Part shown: in pieces, positions 1 through 10,205 of the stretch
Layout: each line of letters starts with the position of its first letter
How positions within the stretch are numbered: the stretch's first letter is position 1
Source of the DNA: Collybiopsis luxurians FD-317 M1
Lineage: Eukaryota; Basidiomycota; Agaricomycetes; Agaricales; Omphalotaceae
Direction of reading: 5' to 3'
Length of the DNA: 64,000 nucleotides
Assembly: GCA_000827265.1 (NCBI GenBank)
Contig: KN834781.1
Coordinates: forward strand, 391,579 to 455,578
The notes under the pieces: model-generated
Told to the model about the DNA's origin: nothing
Seen by the model: only the letters and a program-made list of their open reading frames with translations
Databases searched by the model: none
Made by a program: the position numbers and the translations under genes

Positions 1-667
1 CATCGGATGTCCATGCTCGTTGAGTCCACGTCTTCGTGATACTATAGGTGTGTTTTCCGAGGAAAGCTTCTCTTTTACTGGGTAGGAATACTGGTACTAC
101 TTGGAGACCTGGTTCTGCAGTGTCTAGTCACGAAAGTTAGTCGCATCTAAGAGCTAAACCAGGTATCCTTCTTTCTCCATATCGTTAAAAACTTGAAGAT
201 TACACCAGAAGTTCCAGAATTAGATGTCGTTTAGCGACTTTTTTTAGAGACTGCGCAGATTTGCTAGAGATCATAAAGTCCCAGATTGACTCGAGGACAG
301 AAATTGGACCAAAACGCTTAGAGGTCGTTTGAAGTTGTCAAGTTTCTATGATGCGAAGCGTCGCGTGGTTAGAGCTGAACACATCTTTTACCGAAGTCCC
401 TTGAAAGACAAGACGCGTAAAGACGCGTGCAAGGGCTAGCGTGGTTAGCCGAGGGTGAGCGTGTCGCTTTGTCATCAGCCGTGAGAAATACTCGGCAGCG
501 CGTTTCTCCTCCCTCGCGCCGCTATCTTTGCCTGCTCTTGAGCGCTTGAGCCACTGACAGTCTTCAGCAGAAGGTTTAGTGTTCATTTTCAGCCAAAAGA
601 ATTTCCAGGTAAATTCATCAATGACTCTCTCATCCAATCTGTATTCACTTACCCGAAAATTTCAGCA
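1..667. other. 5' intergenic region, no supported gene
   Basis: No recognisable family. A 99-codon minus-strand open frame at 338-637 ends about 30 bp from the dioxygenase start. It is rich in basic residues and resembles nothing I know, so it is not called as a gene. The segment just before 668 must hold the promoter of the dioxygenase. Confidence 0.5.
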
Positions 668-1647
668 ATGGACGTGGATTCGAGACCGCCGAGCAACCTT
701 CAAGAAGTCCTAGAAAACGAAATCAAGTACGATTTCTTTTTTCTTTTCGCAAAGCAATCGTTACGACTAAGTTGAATCGGTAAACAGAGAATGGCACTTT
801 CGTGAGTCGTCAAAAATTGCTTGCATTTTTCCGTTTGAGCTGACGGTGGGGATTGCTTATTCAGATATCTACTTTATGCAAAAGAATGCTGATCAACACC
901 ATGCTGCCCTCGAGCTGCGTGATGCCCTCCTGCGTCTTAGACGAGATGGAGCTTTCGTCGCTGTCCCGCTCTTTCGCGTGAATACGGAACCTATGGGTCC
1001 ACATCCTATGGGTAATTGTCGCCTAATCTATCCTCAAATGTTACCTCAGTTCGCTTTGTTATAGGATCGTACGAAGTTTGGGTCCCCGCAGAAACTTTTT
1101 CGTCGGTGTTTTCGTACCTCTGTATGAATCGTGGCGAATTGAGGTACGCAAATTTGTCCATTTTCTTTCAGATTCCATGGTAATATCTGTCCTATTTTTA
1201 GCATCTTAGTTCATCCTCTCACGAGAGAAGAAGTAAGTAACTTGTTAGGTTTTCGTCAATCGTTTGCTGATTAACTCTCCGCAGCGCAAGTACGTCCGTT
1301 TTCATCCTCCTTCAGCCATCTTTTTTCACCGTTGTTACACGTTGACAGGGATCACGAAATGCGATGTGCTTGGATAGGCCCTTCTATGCCTCTCGACCTG
1401 TCCACTCTTCCTCTTCGAAGCGACGAACTGCCTCTGCAATACCCCAGTCTCAGTATGTTCTATTCCCTTCCATTAGACTTCTTCCCGAGCTCAACTTTAC
1501 CCTCCCCTATTATCTACAGAACTGGGCTACTCTTCCTCCACGCCGAATCTCTCTTTGGACGACAGGCGCAGATTGGGTGCGAACGTTGAAAATTTGCTCA
1601 AACACGAAAAGGGAGCTGCTCGAGCACCTTTGTCGTCTTTCGAGTAA
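668..1647 (+). CDS. DOPA 4,5-dioxygenase-like extradiol dioxygenase
   Basis: The spliced product of 188 residues belongs to the small fungal/bacterial DOPA 4,5-dioxygenase family, which opens the catechol ring of L-DOPA or related catechols extradiolically. In Amanita this gives betalain-type pigments; the substrate here is inferred only. Eight exons fit one frame: 668-726, 788-801, 865-1011, 1065-1143, 1202-1232, 1285-1289, 1349-1452 and 1520-1647. The 14-nt and 5-nt microexons are needed to rebuild the family's conserved EWHFHIYF motif near residue 19 and the HPLTREERKDHE stretch. Other family marks are VPLFRVN, GPHPMGSYEVWVP, YLCMNRGELSILVHPLT and WIGPSMPLDLS. The metal-ligand histidines of the HFHIYF and VHPLT motifs are present. 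The ATG at 668 gives the expected short N-terminus. It is convergent with the F-box gene to its right and has no paralog in the window. It is single-copy and apparently intact. Confidence 0.88.
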
Positions 1648-1908
1648 AATTCTAGTCATACCGCGTAGTATCACCTTACCCGGCTTCGCGTGCTTATCTT
1701 CAATCATATAGTCTAATCTCGAATGAGTTGTACTACTAGTGTTTGTACTTTGTCAGCTTGCCGCTTGCTTTGAAATTCGATGTGTACATACAAAACGTTT
1801 CTTTGACGATAGCGACTTGACAGGTCTCGAACAAGACGAGGAACAGAAAGTTTACTGGTAATTACTACACTGATACTTAAGATGAAAAACATGACTGAGT
1901 TCGACATA

Positions 1909-3555
1909 CTAACCCATCCACAATACTACGGCCATCATACCACTCTGCTCAACAATCTCCAAAGGTTCGTAGACGGCACCTGGATCTTGGCGATTGCGGA
2001 ACTTCATAGTAAACTCTCGTAAACAGTCTACGTAAGGTGCACTAGGATTCGCAGCGGGAGGCGCACTGCCTACAGAAGAAATCCTCGAGGGAATCCACCG
2101 GGAACATACCATATCCACGACCAAGTCGTCTCGAAACTTTTCCCCTGCGTTGGTATCCAGCTTGAGCGAGCGCAACCTCGGAACGATAGGATCCGCCTGC
2201 GGATGAAGGAGGCTATTTCGCGAGGCATGGAGACTCTCGATGAACTGCTCCGTTATAGGGCTGAAGTCATATTCAAGATCAATATCGACAACGGTGAGGT
2301 TCTGGAGAGTAGGGACGAGGTAGAGAACGCGTACGAGGTTGGAGTCAGGGAGAGCGAGGTTGTTGAGAGAAAGAGTTGTGAGGGGGAACGATGATCGCTG
2401 TACGAATGCAATAAATGGGTTAAAATTGGTCCAGAAACCGGGTGAAGGGATGAATTGTTCCGCAGGTTCAAGATGAAGAGCCTTTAGTGAAGGAAGGGTA
2501 AAGAATGGAAATACCGAGAGCGGAGATAAGTCCAGATCTGGTAGAACCATTCTATTGTCCTGGTGTACTGTAAGTGAGTACAGTGAGGGAAGCGTTAGAC
2601 AACTCGTGTTGGGCAAGGGGTGAGTTCTCCAATATTCTTTAGTTACTAATGATACGAGATTAGGCATGCCACCAAGTGACGCAAAAACATGATCTCTTTC
2701 AAGAGTTACTTCCATATGAAGGACTTGGGAAAAGGGAGGTTGTTTCGCAGGGAAAGCATAAAACAATGGCATTTTTAGTGTCTTCAGTCTCGGTGCAGCA
2801 TTTATGAAGGGTCTGGGAATCTGCCGTTCATCGACGATTTCCAGATTTTCCAGAAGGGGGAACTGGGGAGTTTCATCCGAGCGAAATAGACTCTCAAAGT
2901 AAATGTGACTCGAAAAGAACCTGAGGCTCTGCCAGCGATCTCTGTGGTTCATCAGCTGAACCAGCACTGGATGGAGATAGCCTCTGATTATTGGAAGTGC
3001 ATACAAGGCAAGGTCGATGATCATAGGCTGCCGCAAGGAACGGTTAAGAAATTCGGGCAAAAGTTGCAGGTAGTTTGATCCGTCATGACCGTCTATTTTT
3101 CTGCGGCACTGGAACGATATCCTGGCCCAGATGCTGGGCATAGCGAGGGCAGTTTCTCGCCACCGTGTGCAGACACTGCTGAGAGCCATCGCAGGGTTGC
3201 TCCGGAGGAAGGACTCATTGCTCGGAGGAGAGTTTGAAGCTACAAAATGGTTCATGTCGCAGCAAACATCAAAGATATGCTGCAGAATTTCCTCGGGAAC
3301 CTTGCGAACAGGCGAAAGTAAACACCGGAATTGAGTCGTATATCCAAGTATACAGCTTTGATGCTCCTCGATGTCCCGACCAGCAGATTCTACATCCTTC
3401 AAATCCTGCTGAAGGTTCTCCAGAATGGTGTTTACTTTGTCCGGTCGAACCGAAGTGGGACCAGATTCTGAACGCAGCTCTCGGTGCAAAGAAGTAAAAT
3501 CAAGGTCAACACGAAGTTTTGGAACAGGTTTTCCGCATATCGAGCAGATTGGCAT
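1909..3555 (-). CDS. F-box protein, paralog 1 (LRR-like C-terminus)
   Basis: An intronless reading frame of 548 residues. The N-terminus carries a CSIC/GKPVP cysteine pair, then a predicted coiled coil at about residues 42-66, then an F-box-like segment at about 84-130 (RKVPEEILQHIFDVCCD, later SSVCTRWRETALAMPSIWA). The rest is a run of hydrophobic, leucine-rich repeat-like strands (for example PLLENLEIVDE, LKTLKMPLF, TLPSLKALHLEP). This layout is typical of agaricomycete F-box families that expand lineage-specifically. A role as substrate receptor of an SCF ubiquitin ligase is inferred from family knowledge; the target is unknown. It is a close tandem paralog of the gene at 4006-5697, with the duplication extending into the 5' flank. 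The start at 3555 lies beside the cysteine pair. A different upstream leader is used in the paralog, so the exact start is less certain than the frame. Confidence 0.85.
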   Translation of the reverse strand: MPICSICGKPVPKLRVDLDFTSLHRELRSESGPTSVRPDKVNTILENLQQDLKDVESAGRDIEEHQSCILGYTTQFRCLLSPVRKVPEEILQHIFDVCCDMNHFVASNSPPSNESFLRSNPAMALSSVCTRWRETALAMPSIWARISFQCRRKIDGHDGSNYLQLLPEFLNRSLRQPMIIDLALYALPIIRGYLHPVLVQLMNHRDRWQSLRFFSSHIYFESLFRSDETPQFPLLENLEIVDERQIPRPFINAAPRLKTLKMPLFYAFPAKQPPFSQVLHMEVTLERDHVFASLGGMPNLVSLVTKEYWRTHPLPNTSCLTLPSLYSLTVHQDNRMVLPDLDLSPLSVFPFFTLPSLKALHLEPAEQFIPSPGFWTNFNPFIAFVQRSSFPLTTLSLNNLALPDSNLVRVLYLVPTLQNLTVVDIDLEYDFSPITEQFIESLHASRNSLLHPQADPIVPRLRSLKLDTNAGEKFRDDLVVDMVCSRWIPSRISSVGSAPPAANPSAPYVDCLREFTMKFRNRQDPGAVYEPLEIVEQSGMMAVVLWMG

Positions 3556-4005
3556 TATGTTTCTAGTGAATGGTGAATGGCAAGAACTTCGGATGAGCGA
3601 ATGCAGGCGCCCACGGGCGCCTGCAGCGACGCGTGTTGAGGCGTCAGCAGCTACCCCACTACAGAAACAGGCAAAAATGAACTGTATGATTTGTGCTTCG
3701 CAGAATCGTTCTTCACAGTGTTTAATTTTGGCAGAGGCCAGTCCATACAGTCATAGAATTTGTCCGATACTCAAGGGTTTAGTAGGATGAGAGATAGGTA
3801 CAACTCAGTCGAATTGCTGCTACCCATTATTACTCAAATTTTCTACAGGATTAGCAATGCGGAATAGCATAGAACCAGTACCATCTGTGAAGATTCTAGA
3901 GTATTAGTATGAGGATATAAAAGGCTTACTTTCAAAGCTAACAAACTTCGTATCTATCAAAAACATTTTATACCTAAGACGGAAAGCGTGACTGAGGTCC
4001 ATACA
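3556..4005. promoter_or_regulatory. Duplicated divergent promoter lacking its second gene
   Basis: This gap aligns along its whole length with 5698-6123, the gap between F-box paralog 2 and the dehydrogenase. Shared blocks include the phrase at 3770-3790 matching 5880-5900, the segment before 3900 matching the one before 6003, and a TATA box (TATAAAAGG) at 3916-3924 matching 6030-6038. At 6030 the TATA box drives the dehydrogenase. Here the sequence runs straight into the 3' end of the next F-box gene, so this plus-strand promoter has no dehydrogenase behind it. Confidence 0.75.
3602..3625. repeat. Perfect GC palindrome upstream of F-box 1
   Basis: Two 11-bp arms (3602-3612 and 3615-3625) are separated by two bases. 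A related palindrome sits at the matching place in the paralog (5687-5708). It may act as an operator or as a hairpin in the leader mRNA; function not established. Confidence 0.7.
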
Positions 4006-5697
4006 CTAACCCATCCACAATACTACGGCCATCATACCACTCTGCTCAACAATCTCCAAAGGTTTATAGACAGCGCCTGGATCTTGGCGATTGCGAAACT
4101 TCATAGTAAACTCTCGTAAACAATCTACGGAAGGTTCGGATGGACCCGCAGCAGGAGGCGCACCGCCTACAGAAGAAATCCTCGAGGGAATCCACCGAGA
4201 ACATACCATATCCACCACCAAGTCATCTGGGAAGCTTGCCCTCGCGTTGATGTCCAGCTTGAGTGAGCGTAACCTCGGAACGATAGGATCCGCCTGCGGA
4301 CGAAGGAGGCTCGTTCGCGAGGCGTGGAGACTCTCGATGAATTGTTCCGTTATAGGACTGAATTCATATCGGAGATCAAAATCGATGACAGTGAGGTTCT
4401 GGAGAACGGGGACGAGGTAGAGAATGCGGACAAGGTTGGAATCGGAAAGAGCGACACCGTTGAGAGTAAGAGTTGTTAGAGGGAAAGATGATCGCTGTAC
4501 GAATGCAATAAATGGGTTAAAATTGGACCAGAAACCCGGTGAAGGTTGATCTGCAGGTTCAAGGTGAAGAGCCTTTAGCGAGGGAAGGTTAAAGAATGGA
4601 AATATCGACAGCGGTGGTGAGTCCGAATCAAGTAGAACCGTACTGTTGTCGTGGCGTACTGTAAGCGAGTACAGCGAGGGAAGCGTTAGACATTTTGTGT
4701 TGGGCAAGGGGTGAATTTTCCAACACTCTTCGGTTACTAATGATACGAGATTAGGCATACCACCAAGTGACTCGAGAGCATGATCCATTTCAAGATTTAC
4801 ATCCAGTCGAAGGACTTGGGAAAAGGGAGGTTGTTTCGCAGGGAAAAAATAGAAAAATGGTACTTTTAGTGCTTTCAATCTCGGCGCAGCATTCACGAAG
4901 AGTTTGGTAGTTTGCCATTCATCGAAAATTTCTAGATTTTCCAGAAGGGGGAACTGGGGAGTTTCATCCGCAGGGAATAGTTCCTCCAAAAAAATCCGAC
5001 TCGGAAAGTACCTGAGGCTCTGCCAGCAATCCCTGTGTTTTATCAGCTGCACCACAATCGGGTGAAGACGGTCCCTTTTCATTGGAAGTTCATTCAAGGT
5101 AAGGTCGATAGTTAGAGGTCGCCGTAAGGAACGACTGAGAAAATTGGACAAAAGATGCTCGTATTTTGACGCGTCATGATCGTCTATTGTTGTGTAACAG
5201 TTCCACTCGAACGATATCCTGGCCCATATGCTAGGCATCGCGATAGCGTTTTCTCGCCACCGTGTGCAAACATTGCTGAGAATCATCGCAGGTTTACCCC
5301 GGAGAAACTCCGCTTCCGAGGGAGTGTTTGAAACTACAAAATAGTTCACGTCGCAGCAATCATCAAAGATATGCTGCAAAATTTCCTCCGGAACCTTGCG
5401 GATAGGGGACAGTAAAGACCGGAATTGAGATGTATACTCAAGTATACAGCTTTGATGCCCCTCCATGTCCCGGCCAGCAGACTTCACATCCTTCAAATCC
5501 TGCTGAAGGTTTTCCAGAATAGGGTTCACTTCGTCTGGTCGGACCGAAGTAGGACCACTTTCTGAACGCAGCTTTTTGTGCAAAGAAGAAAAATCAAGGT
5601 CAACGCGAGGCTTTGGAACAGTCTGTCCGCATGTTGAGCAAACCGACGATATGATTCTGGTGGGTGATGAGTGCAAGAAGCAAACGCAGGCGCCCAT
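4006..5697 (-). CDS. F-box protein, paralog 2 (LRR-like C-terminus)
   Basis: An intronless frame of 563 residues, collinear with the protein at 1909-3555. It has the VCSTCGQ cysteine pair, the coiled-coil segment, the RKVPEEILQHIFDDCCD F-box-like motif and leucine-rich strands. The last part, ending in AVVLWMG, is nearly identical in both. The start at 5697 adds a short leader (MGACVCFLHS) not shared with paralog 1. The ATG lies inside the palindrome at 5687-5708, so initiation could be sensitive to mRNA folding, or a shorter form could be used. It is divergent from the MDR dehydrogenase at 6124 and shares a 426-bp intergenic promoter region with it. Function as an SCF adaptor is inferred from the F-box family. 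Confidence 0.85.
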   Translation of the reverse strand: MGACVCFLHSSPTRIISSVCSTCGQTVPKPRVDLDFSSLHKKLRSESGPTSVRPDEVNPILENLQQDLKDVKSAGRDMEGHQSCILEYTSQFRSLLSPIRKVPEEILQHIFDDCCDVNYFVVSNTPSEAEFLRGKPAMILSNVCTRWRENAIAMPSIWARISFEWNCYTTIDDHDASKYEHLLSNFLSRSLRRPLTIDLTLNELPMKRDRLHPIVVQLIKHRDCWQSLRYFPSRIFLEELFPADETPQFPLLENLEIFDEWQTTKLFVNAAPRLKALKVPFFYFFPAKQPPFSQVLRLDVNLEMDHALESLGGMPNLVSLVTEECWKIHPLPNTKCLTLPSLYSLTVRHDNSTVLLDSDSPPLSIFPFFNLPSLKALHLEPADQPSPGFWSNFNPFIAFVQRSSFPLTTLTLNGVALSDSNLVRILYLVPVLQNLTVIDFDLRYEFSPITEQFIESLHASRTSLLRPQADPIVPRLRSLKLDINARASFPDDLVVDMVCSRWIPSRISSVGGAPPAAGPSEPSVDCLREFTMKFRNRQDPGAVYKPLEIVEQSGMMAVVLWMG

Positions 5698-5708
5698 TTG
5701 GGCGCCTG
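5687..5708. repeat. GC palindrome covering the F-box 2 start codon
   Basis: Arms of 10 bp (5687-5696 and 5699-5708) flank a two-base spacer. It is the counterpart of the palindrome at 3602-3625. The minus-strand ATG at 5697-5695 falls within it. Confidence 0.7.
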
Positions 5709-6021
5709 AAAACTCGCTCCCTCACGGTAAAGAACAAAATGTCAGCAGACACACTGCTACAGAAAAAGGCAACAATGAACCGTATGATGTGTGCTTATGT
5801 GCCTCGCAGATTCGTTCTTCGCGGCGTTTAATCGTGGCAGAGGCCAGGCCATACAGATGAAGACTTTATCCGACGCTCAAGGGTTTAGTAGGATGAGAAT
5901 TGGGCCGTAACAGGTACGACTCAGTAGAATTGCTACCCATATTACTCAGATTTTCCACAGGATTACCGATACACGGAATAGCATAGAACCACTACCATCT
6001 GTGAAGATTCTGGAATATCAA

Positions 6022-6038
6022 TATGAGGATATAAAAGG
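6022..6038 (+). promoter_or_regulatory. TATA box of MDR dehydrogenase 1
   Basis: TATAAAAGG at 6030-6038 lies 86 bp before the ATG at 6124. The whole block is conserved in the orphan copy at 3916-3924. Confidence 0.65.
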
Positions 6039-6123
6039 CTTACTCTCAAGGACAACAAACTTCGTACCTATTGCAAATATCTGATCCATATAGCCCTCTC
6101 GTTCCCAGACTTTGACCCCAACC

Positions 6124-7399
6124 ATGACCACGTCTCAAAAGGCTCTTCTCCTTGAACGCAGAGGTGGTGCTTTCTATGAGGGCACACGCCCTATTCCAAA
6201 GCCAGGTCCGGGAGAGCTTCTTGTCAAGATCAAAGCATTCGCGCTGAATCCTGTGGATTGGAAGATTCAAGATTTGGACTTTCCCTTCCCGAAGGATTTT
6301 CCCGCCGTTCTCGGAAGTGATATTGCTGGAGATATTGTCGAAATTGGGGATAACGTTCAAGGATGGGTCAAGGGAGATCGAGTGTAAGTCCATTGATATT
6401 CAACCTAAATGTTCTTCAGCAATTATCTCACACTCTACTGGATATGTAGTTGGTTCCAAGGGAATCTCGGGAATAGCGATTATGCCGCGTTCCAACAGTA
6501 CACCCTTCTTCCTGCAGAGTTCGCTATCAAGGTATGCGCCCAAGTTTAACTTGTTCTTTTCAGACAGTTATTCACGCGACATGCAGATTCCTGCGAACAC
6601 CTCGTACGAACAAGCATCCACTATACCGGTTGCCTTCTTAGCTGCTGCTTACGGACTCCTTGCACCTACTCCGCTAGGTGCCGGTTTAGCAAACACAACT
6701 TTGGATCCTCAATCCAACTTCTCTGGTTCTTCTGCGCTTGTCGTTGGCGGGACCACTTCGGTCGGACAGTTTGGTACGTACTTCTCCTACTTGACTTGAT
6801 GATTTTCTAAATGATATCCTAGCCATCCAGCTTCTTAAGTACCTGGGATTCAGCCAGATACTTGCATACGCCTCCGGACACCAATCCACCTTCCTCAAGT
6901 CGCTCGGAGCTACGGATATCATCGACAGAAAGAAATATTCATTAGACCAGCTTCCTGAAGTCGTTGGGCAACTCAAAACTGCACCTATCAAGATCGTCTA
7001 CGATGCTGTCGGTACAGCTGAGACACAGAATGCCTCACTTGCATGTACTCCCGACGGCGAAACGCTTGTATCGAGTCTACCGACGCAAGTTGTGGAGCTT
7101 GGGAACTCTGGGAAGAAATTCTTTTCACCGATGGCGGTTGTTCATCTCCCCGAGTGTAGGGAATTCGGTAAGGTGATTTGCGGTCGTTTGGAGAAATGGG
7201 TGGATAAAGGAGTGATTAAGGTGAGTATCATCATTAGGTTTCAAGCTTCGAATGCTGGTACTGAATGTCAATTATTTTCTAGCCTTCACCAGTTGAGATG
7301 ATACCGGCTGGCTTCCAAGCAGTCATCGATGGATTGAATCGGTTGAGGAATAATCAAGTCAGTGGGGTCAAACTCGTCGGACGACCAGACTCTGTATGA
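6124..7399 (+). CDS. MDR-family (zinc-independent alcohol dehydrogenase-like) oxidoreductase 1
   Basis: The spliced product is 347 residues with a GroES-like N-terminal fold and a Rossmann fold. Exons: 6124-6383, 6450-6531, 6587-6773, 6823-7220, 7283-7399. N-terminal landmarks are PIPKPGPGELLVKIKAFALNP, VLGSDIAGDIVEIG and WVKGDRVWFQG. The cofactor-binding region contains ALVVGGTTSVGQFAIQLLKYLG, a GGxxxxG-type nucleotide loop. Structural-zinc cysteines are absent, as in enoyl-reductase-like MDR proteins of fungi (often annotated GroES-like or trans-enoyl reductase), so an NAD(P)H-dependent reductase is the best inference; the substrate is unknown. The ATG at 6124 is chosen because the frame upstream has no other ATG and the TATA box is at 6030. 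It is 85-90% similar by eye to the gene at 8419, which has the same intron positions. It is divergent from F-box paralog 2. Confidence 0.9.
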
Positions 7400-8418
7400 T
7401 CATCTCGAGCTGTCTCAAGACTCGTTATATAACGAGTTTTGAGCTCTCTTTCTAATAGCTGCTCTATAAACTGAATTTGTATTTTAAAGCCCATTCACTT
7501 TGATCCTAAGGAATGCTAATTCTGAAGATCCGTAAGCCCTGGTCCCAAACTAGAGTAAGACCGGATAGCCTTTTCGTTTATAAATGGTCCTTTCGATGAA
7601 CTCGAGAGTTGGAATAACCTCCGCAGGTGCCGTGACTAGTATAGCGTTAGCAGGAGCCTCGGAAAGCGCAAGAGTTCACCCATTCATCAAAATGTTCATA
7701 TGCTGTTTCGAACTCGAGCACTCAAAACGGCTTCTCTGCAAATAAAATCTTGTCGATGAATTCATCTCTCTGAGTCTCTCAATCTCTCAACTCTCTGTCT
7801 AAAACGCGTCCTCTAGTTCTGTTTAAATTATGTATCTAAAGCCAGAGCCTGCCTGGGTCTAGTAGCTAGGCGCCCTCGTCAGGAGTCATTGCTTTCTGCT
7901 CCGACACCGTCACACTGGATTCATTGTAGACAAGTATGCCTTCTCAGCTGCACATCGAGATGGATCTGAAGGCGGACGCCTCAGACTGGATAGTTTGTGC
8001 CTTAGAATACTTACTCTGCAGTATATTGTAGGGGCGTGGTCCAAACGTGGACCAATGCTTTGATAAGACTCAGTGGTGAGACTCGAAAATTGGATACAAC
8101 TGATCATTCTGAAGATCTATGGTACCGGCCTCGAAGTAGACACAACATCATATCTAGAAAGCTCAACATACTTCCACCTACTACCAAAATATCTGAGTAA
8201 TACTCTCCGCATTAGATGAGTAAGTGATGAGTAATTCCCGGAATTACCGGATTGGGTTACTAATGTCAAAGTAAGAAATACAGTGATTCTTCAGCCTGTT
8301 TCAACAGCAGTACATTGACCGGTGTTATATTGAGGATATGTTTTATAAAGGACATGCCAAGTCGGAACTACATAAAAAGGCTGCCTGTCGCACCACTGCA
8401 AATTTAAAAAAACCGACC
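7400..8418. other. Intergenic region between the two MDR genes
   Basis: About 1 kb with no conserved frame that I recognise. The last 80 bp hold a TATA-like element (TATAAAG at 8344-8350) that suits the promoter of the second dehydrogenase. Confidence 0.5.
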
Positions 8419-9693
8419 ATGGATTCGTCATTCCAGAAAGCTCTCTTCCTCGAGCGCATAGATGGTGCTTTCTACGAGGGCACACGTCCTATCCCGAAGC
8501 CAGGTCCGGGAGAGCTTCTTGTCAAGGTTAAAGCATTCGCGTTGAACCCTGCGGATTGGAAGATCCAAAAAATAGATATGCAGGTTATGAAGAGTTTCCC
8601 TCACGTCGTAGGAAATGATACTGCCGGAGATGTAGAGGAAATCGGAGGTGGTGTTCAAGGGTGGAATAAAGGAGATCGAGTGTAAGGTCATCTAAATCAT
8701 GGTCATCGCACATCTGAAATCGTTCATGATATAGCTTCTTCCAAGCATATTTCGGACACAGCGATTACGCTGGATTTCAGGAATACACTCTTGTTCCTGC
8801 GGATTTGGCCGTCAAGGTACTCGCCTAAATTGATTCTATGCAGAAAGTTATTTACTCGACATCCAGATTCCCGCGAACATAACCTACGAGCAAGCATCCA
8901 CTATACCAGTGGCCTGTATGGCTCCTGCGTACGGATTACTTGCACCTGCTCCCCTAGGTGCGGGTCTAGCCAACGCGACATTAGATCCTCAGTCCGATTT
9001 CTCGGGGTTTTCTGCGCTCGTCGTTGGCGGAGCCACCTCAGTCGGCCAGTTTGGTAAGGGGTTCCCCCATAATCTTCCCTCGATATTCTCTCACAATAGA
9101 TACCAGCCATCCAGCTTCTCAAGTATCTAGGATTCGGTCAGATCCTCACCTACGCTTCCGGACACCATTCCGCCTTCCTTAAATCGCTGGGAGCAACGGA
9201 TATCATCGACAGAAAGAAATATTCATTAGACCAGCTTCCTGAAGTGGTCGGGCAACTCAAATCTGCGCCTATTAAGATCGTCTATGATGCCGTCGGTAAC
9301 CCAGAGACACAGAATGCCTCGAATGCATGTACTCCCGACGGCGAAACGCTTGTTTCAAGTCTACCGAAGCAGGTCGTGGACTTTGGGAACTCTGGAAAGA
9401 AGTTCTTTGGACCAGTGGCAATTGCACAGTTTCCAGATCCAGAGGGTAGCCTGAGAGAGTTCGGAAAAGTGATTTGCGGTCGCTTGGAGGAATGGGTGAG
9501 GAAGGGTGTGATAGTGGTAAGTGTTATAGTGGTACGAGCCTGGGAGGCCGCGTACTGAATGTTGTTTGTGCTTTAGCCTTCGCCAGTTGAGGTGCTACCG
9601 ACTGGGTTTACAGCCATCATTGGTGGATTAAATCGATTGGAAAATAACCAAGTTAGCGGCGTCAAACTTGTCGGACGGCCAGAGAGTGCATAA
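8419..9693 (+). CDS. MDR-family oxidoreductase 2 (tandem paralog)
   Basis: The spliced product is 352 residues from exons 8419-8681, 8735-8816, 8867-9053, 9107-9516 and 9577-9693. All intron positions match those of the gene at 6124. It keeps PIPKPGPGELLVKVKAFALNP, VVGNDTAGDVEEIG, NKGDRVFFQAYFG and the nucleotide loop ALVVGGATSVGQFAIQLL. It is five residues longer, mainly from an insertion around the PDPEGSLREFGKVICGR stretch. The segment around KIQKIDMQVMKSFPH is the most divergent from copy 1 and lies near the expected substrate entrance, which hints at a different substrate (inference). It is followed by a decayed third copy at 9985. Confidence 0.9.
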
Positions 9694-9984
9694 TTGTGTT
9701 CATAAATAATTTGGGACCTCATTTTGTAATAGCTACTCGAGCTTTCCTAGTCGGACAGAAGTTTTACATGAATGTAGATCTACGAGGATCATCAATGTAA
9801 AAGTTTCATTCAAAGATGTGTCAGCAGCATTTTGACGACGTCAAAACTGTCAGCCCGACTGGTCCCAAGAGCATTCCTACTATAGAAACTAAATGACAGT
9901 CCCCACCTGCACACTTTGCTCTCTAGGTCCTTTGAACCTTTCCATCGAAAATTTTCGAACTCGAAATTTATTCAGATTCATAAT

Positions 9985-10205
9985 GTAGCTTCTTCCAAGA
10001 ATCTTGCGGACCCTGCGAGGTTTCGCGGCAGCGTTTACGTACACATCAATACGCACTCGAATACCCATTTTGGAAAGTTGTTTACGCATTGAGATTGTTC
10101 GATTCAGGTCCCAGCAAGGACCTCTTATGAGCAAGTATGCCGATCGCCTTCATGGCCGCAGCGTTTGAATTGCTTGTAGCTGCTTCGTTAGGCGAGGATG
10201 TAAGT
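9985..10205 (+). pseudogene. Relic of a third MDR gene (exon 2 to start of exon 3)
   Basis: The stretch beginning with the GTAG-CTTCTTCCAAG junction matches the exon 2 splice junction of the gene at 8419. It is followed by a scrambled exon 2, a degenerate intron ending in CAG near 10107, and the start of exon 3 (PARTSYEQ, then after a frameshift PIAFMAAAFELLVAAS). The matching intact sequence is PANTSYEQASTIPVAFLAAAYGLLAPT. Exons 1, 4 and 5 are not detectable. Confidence 0.75.
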
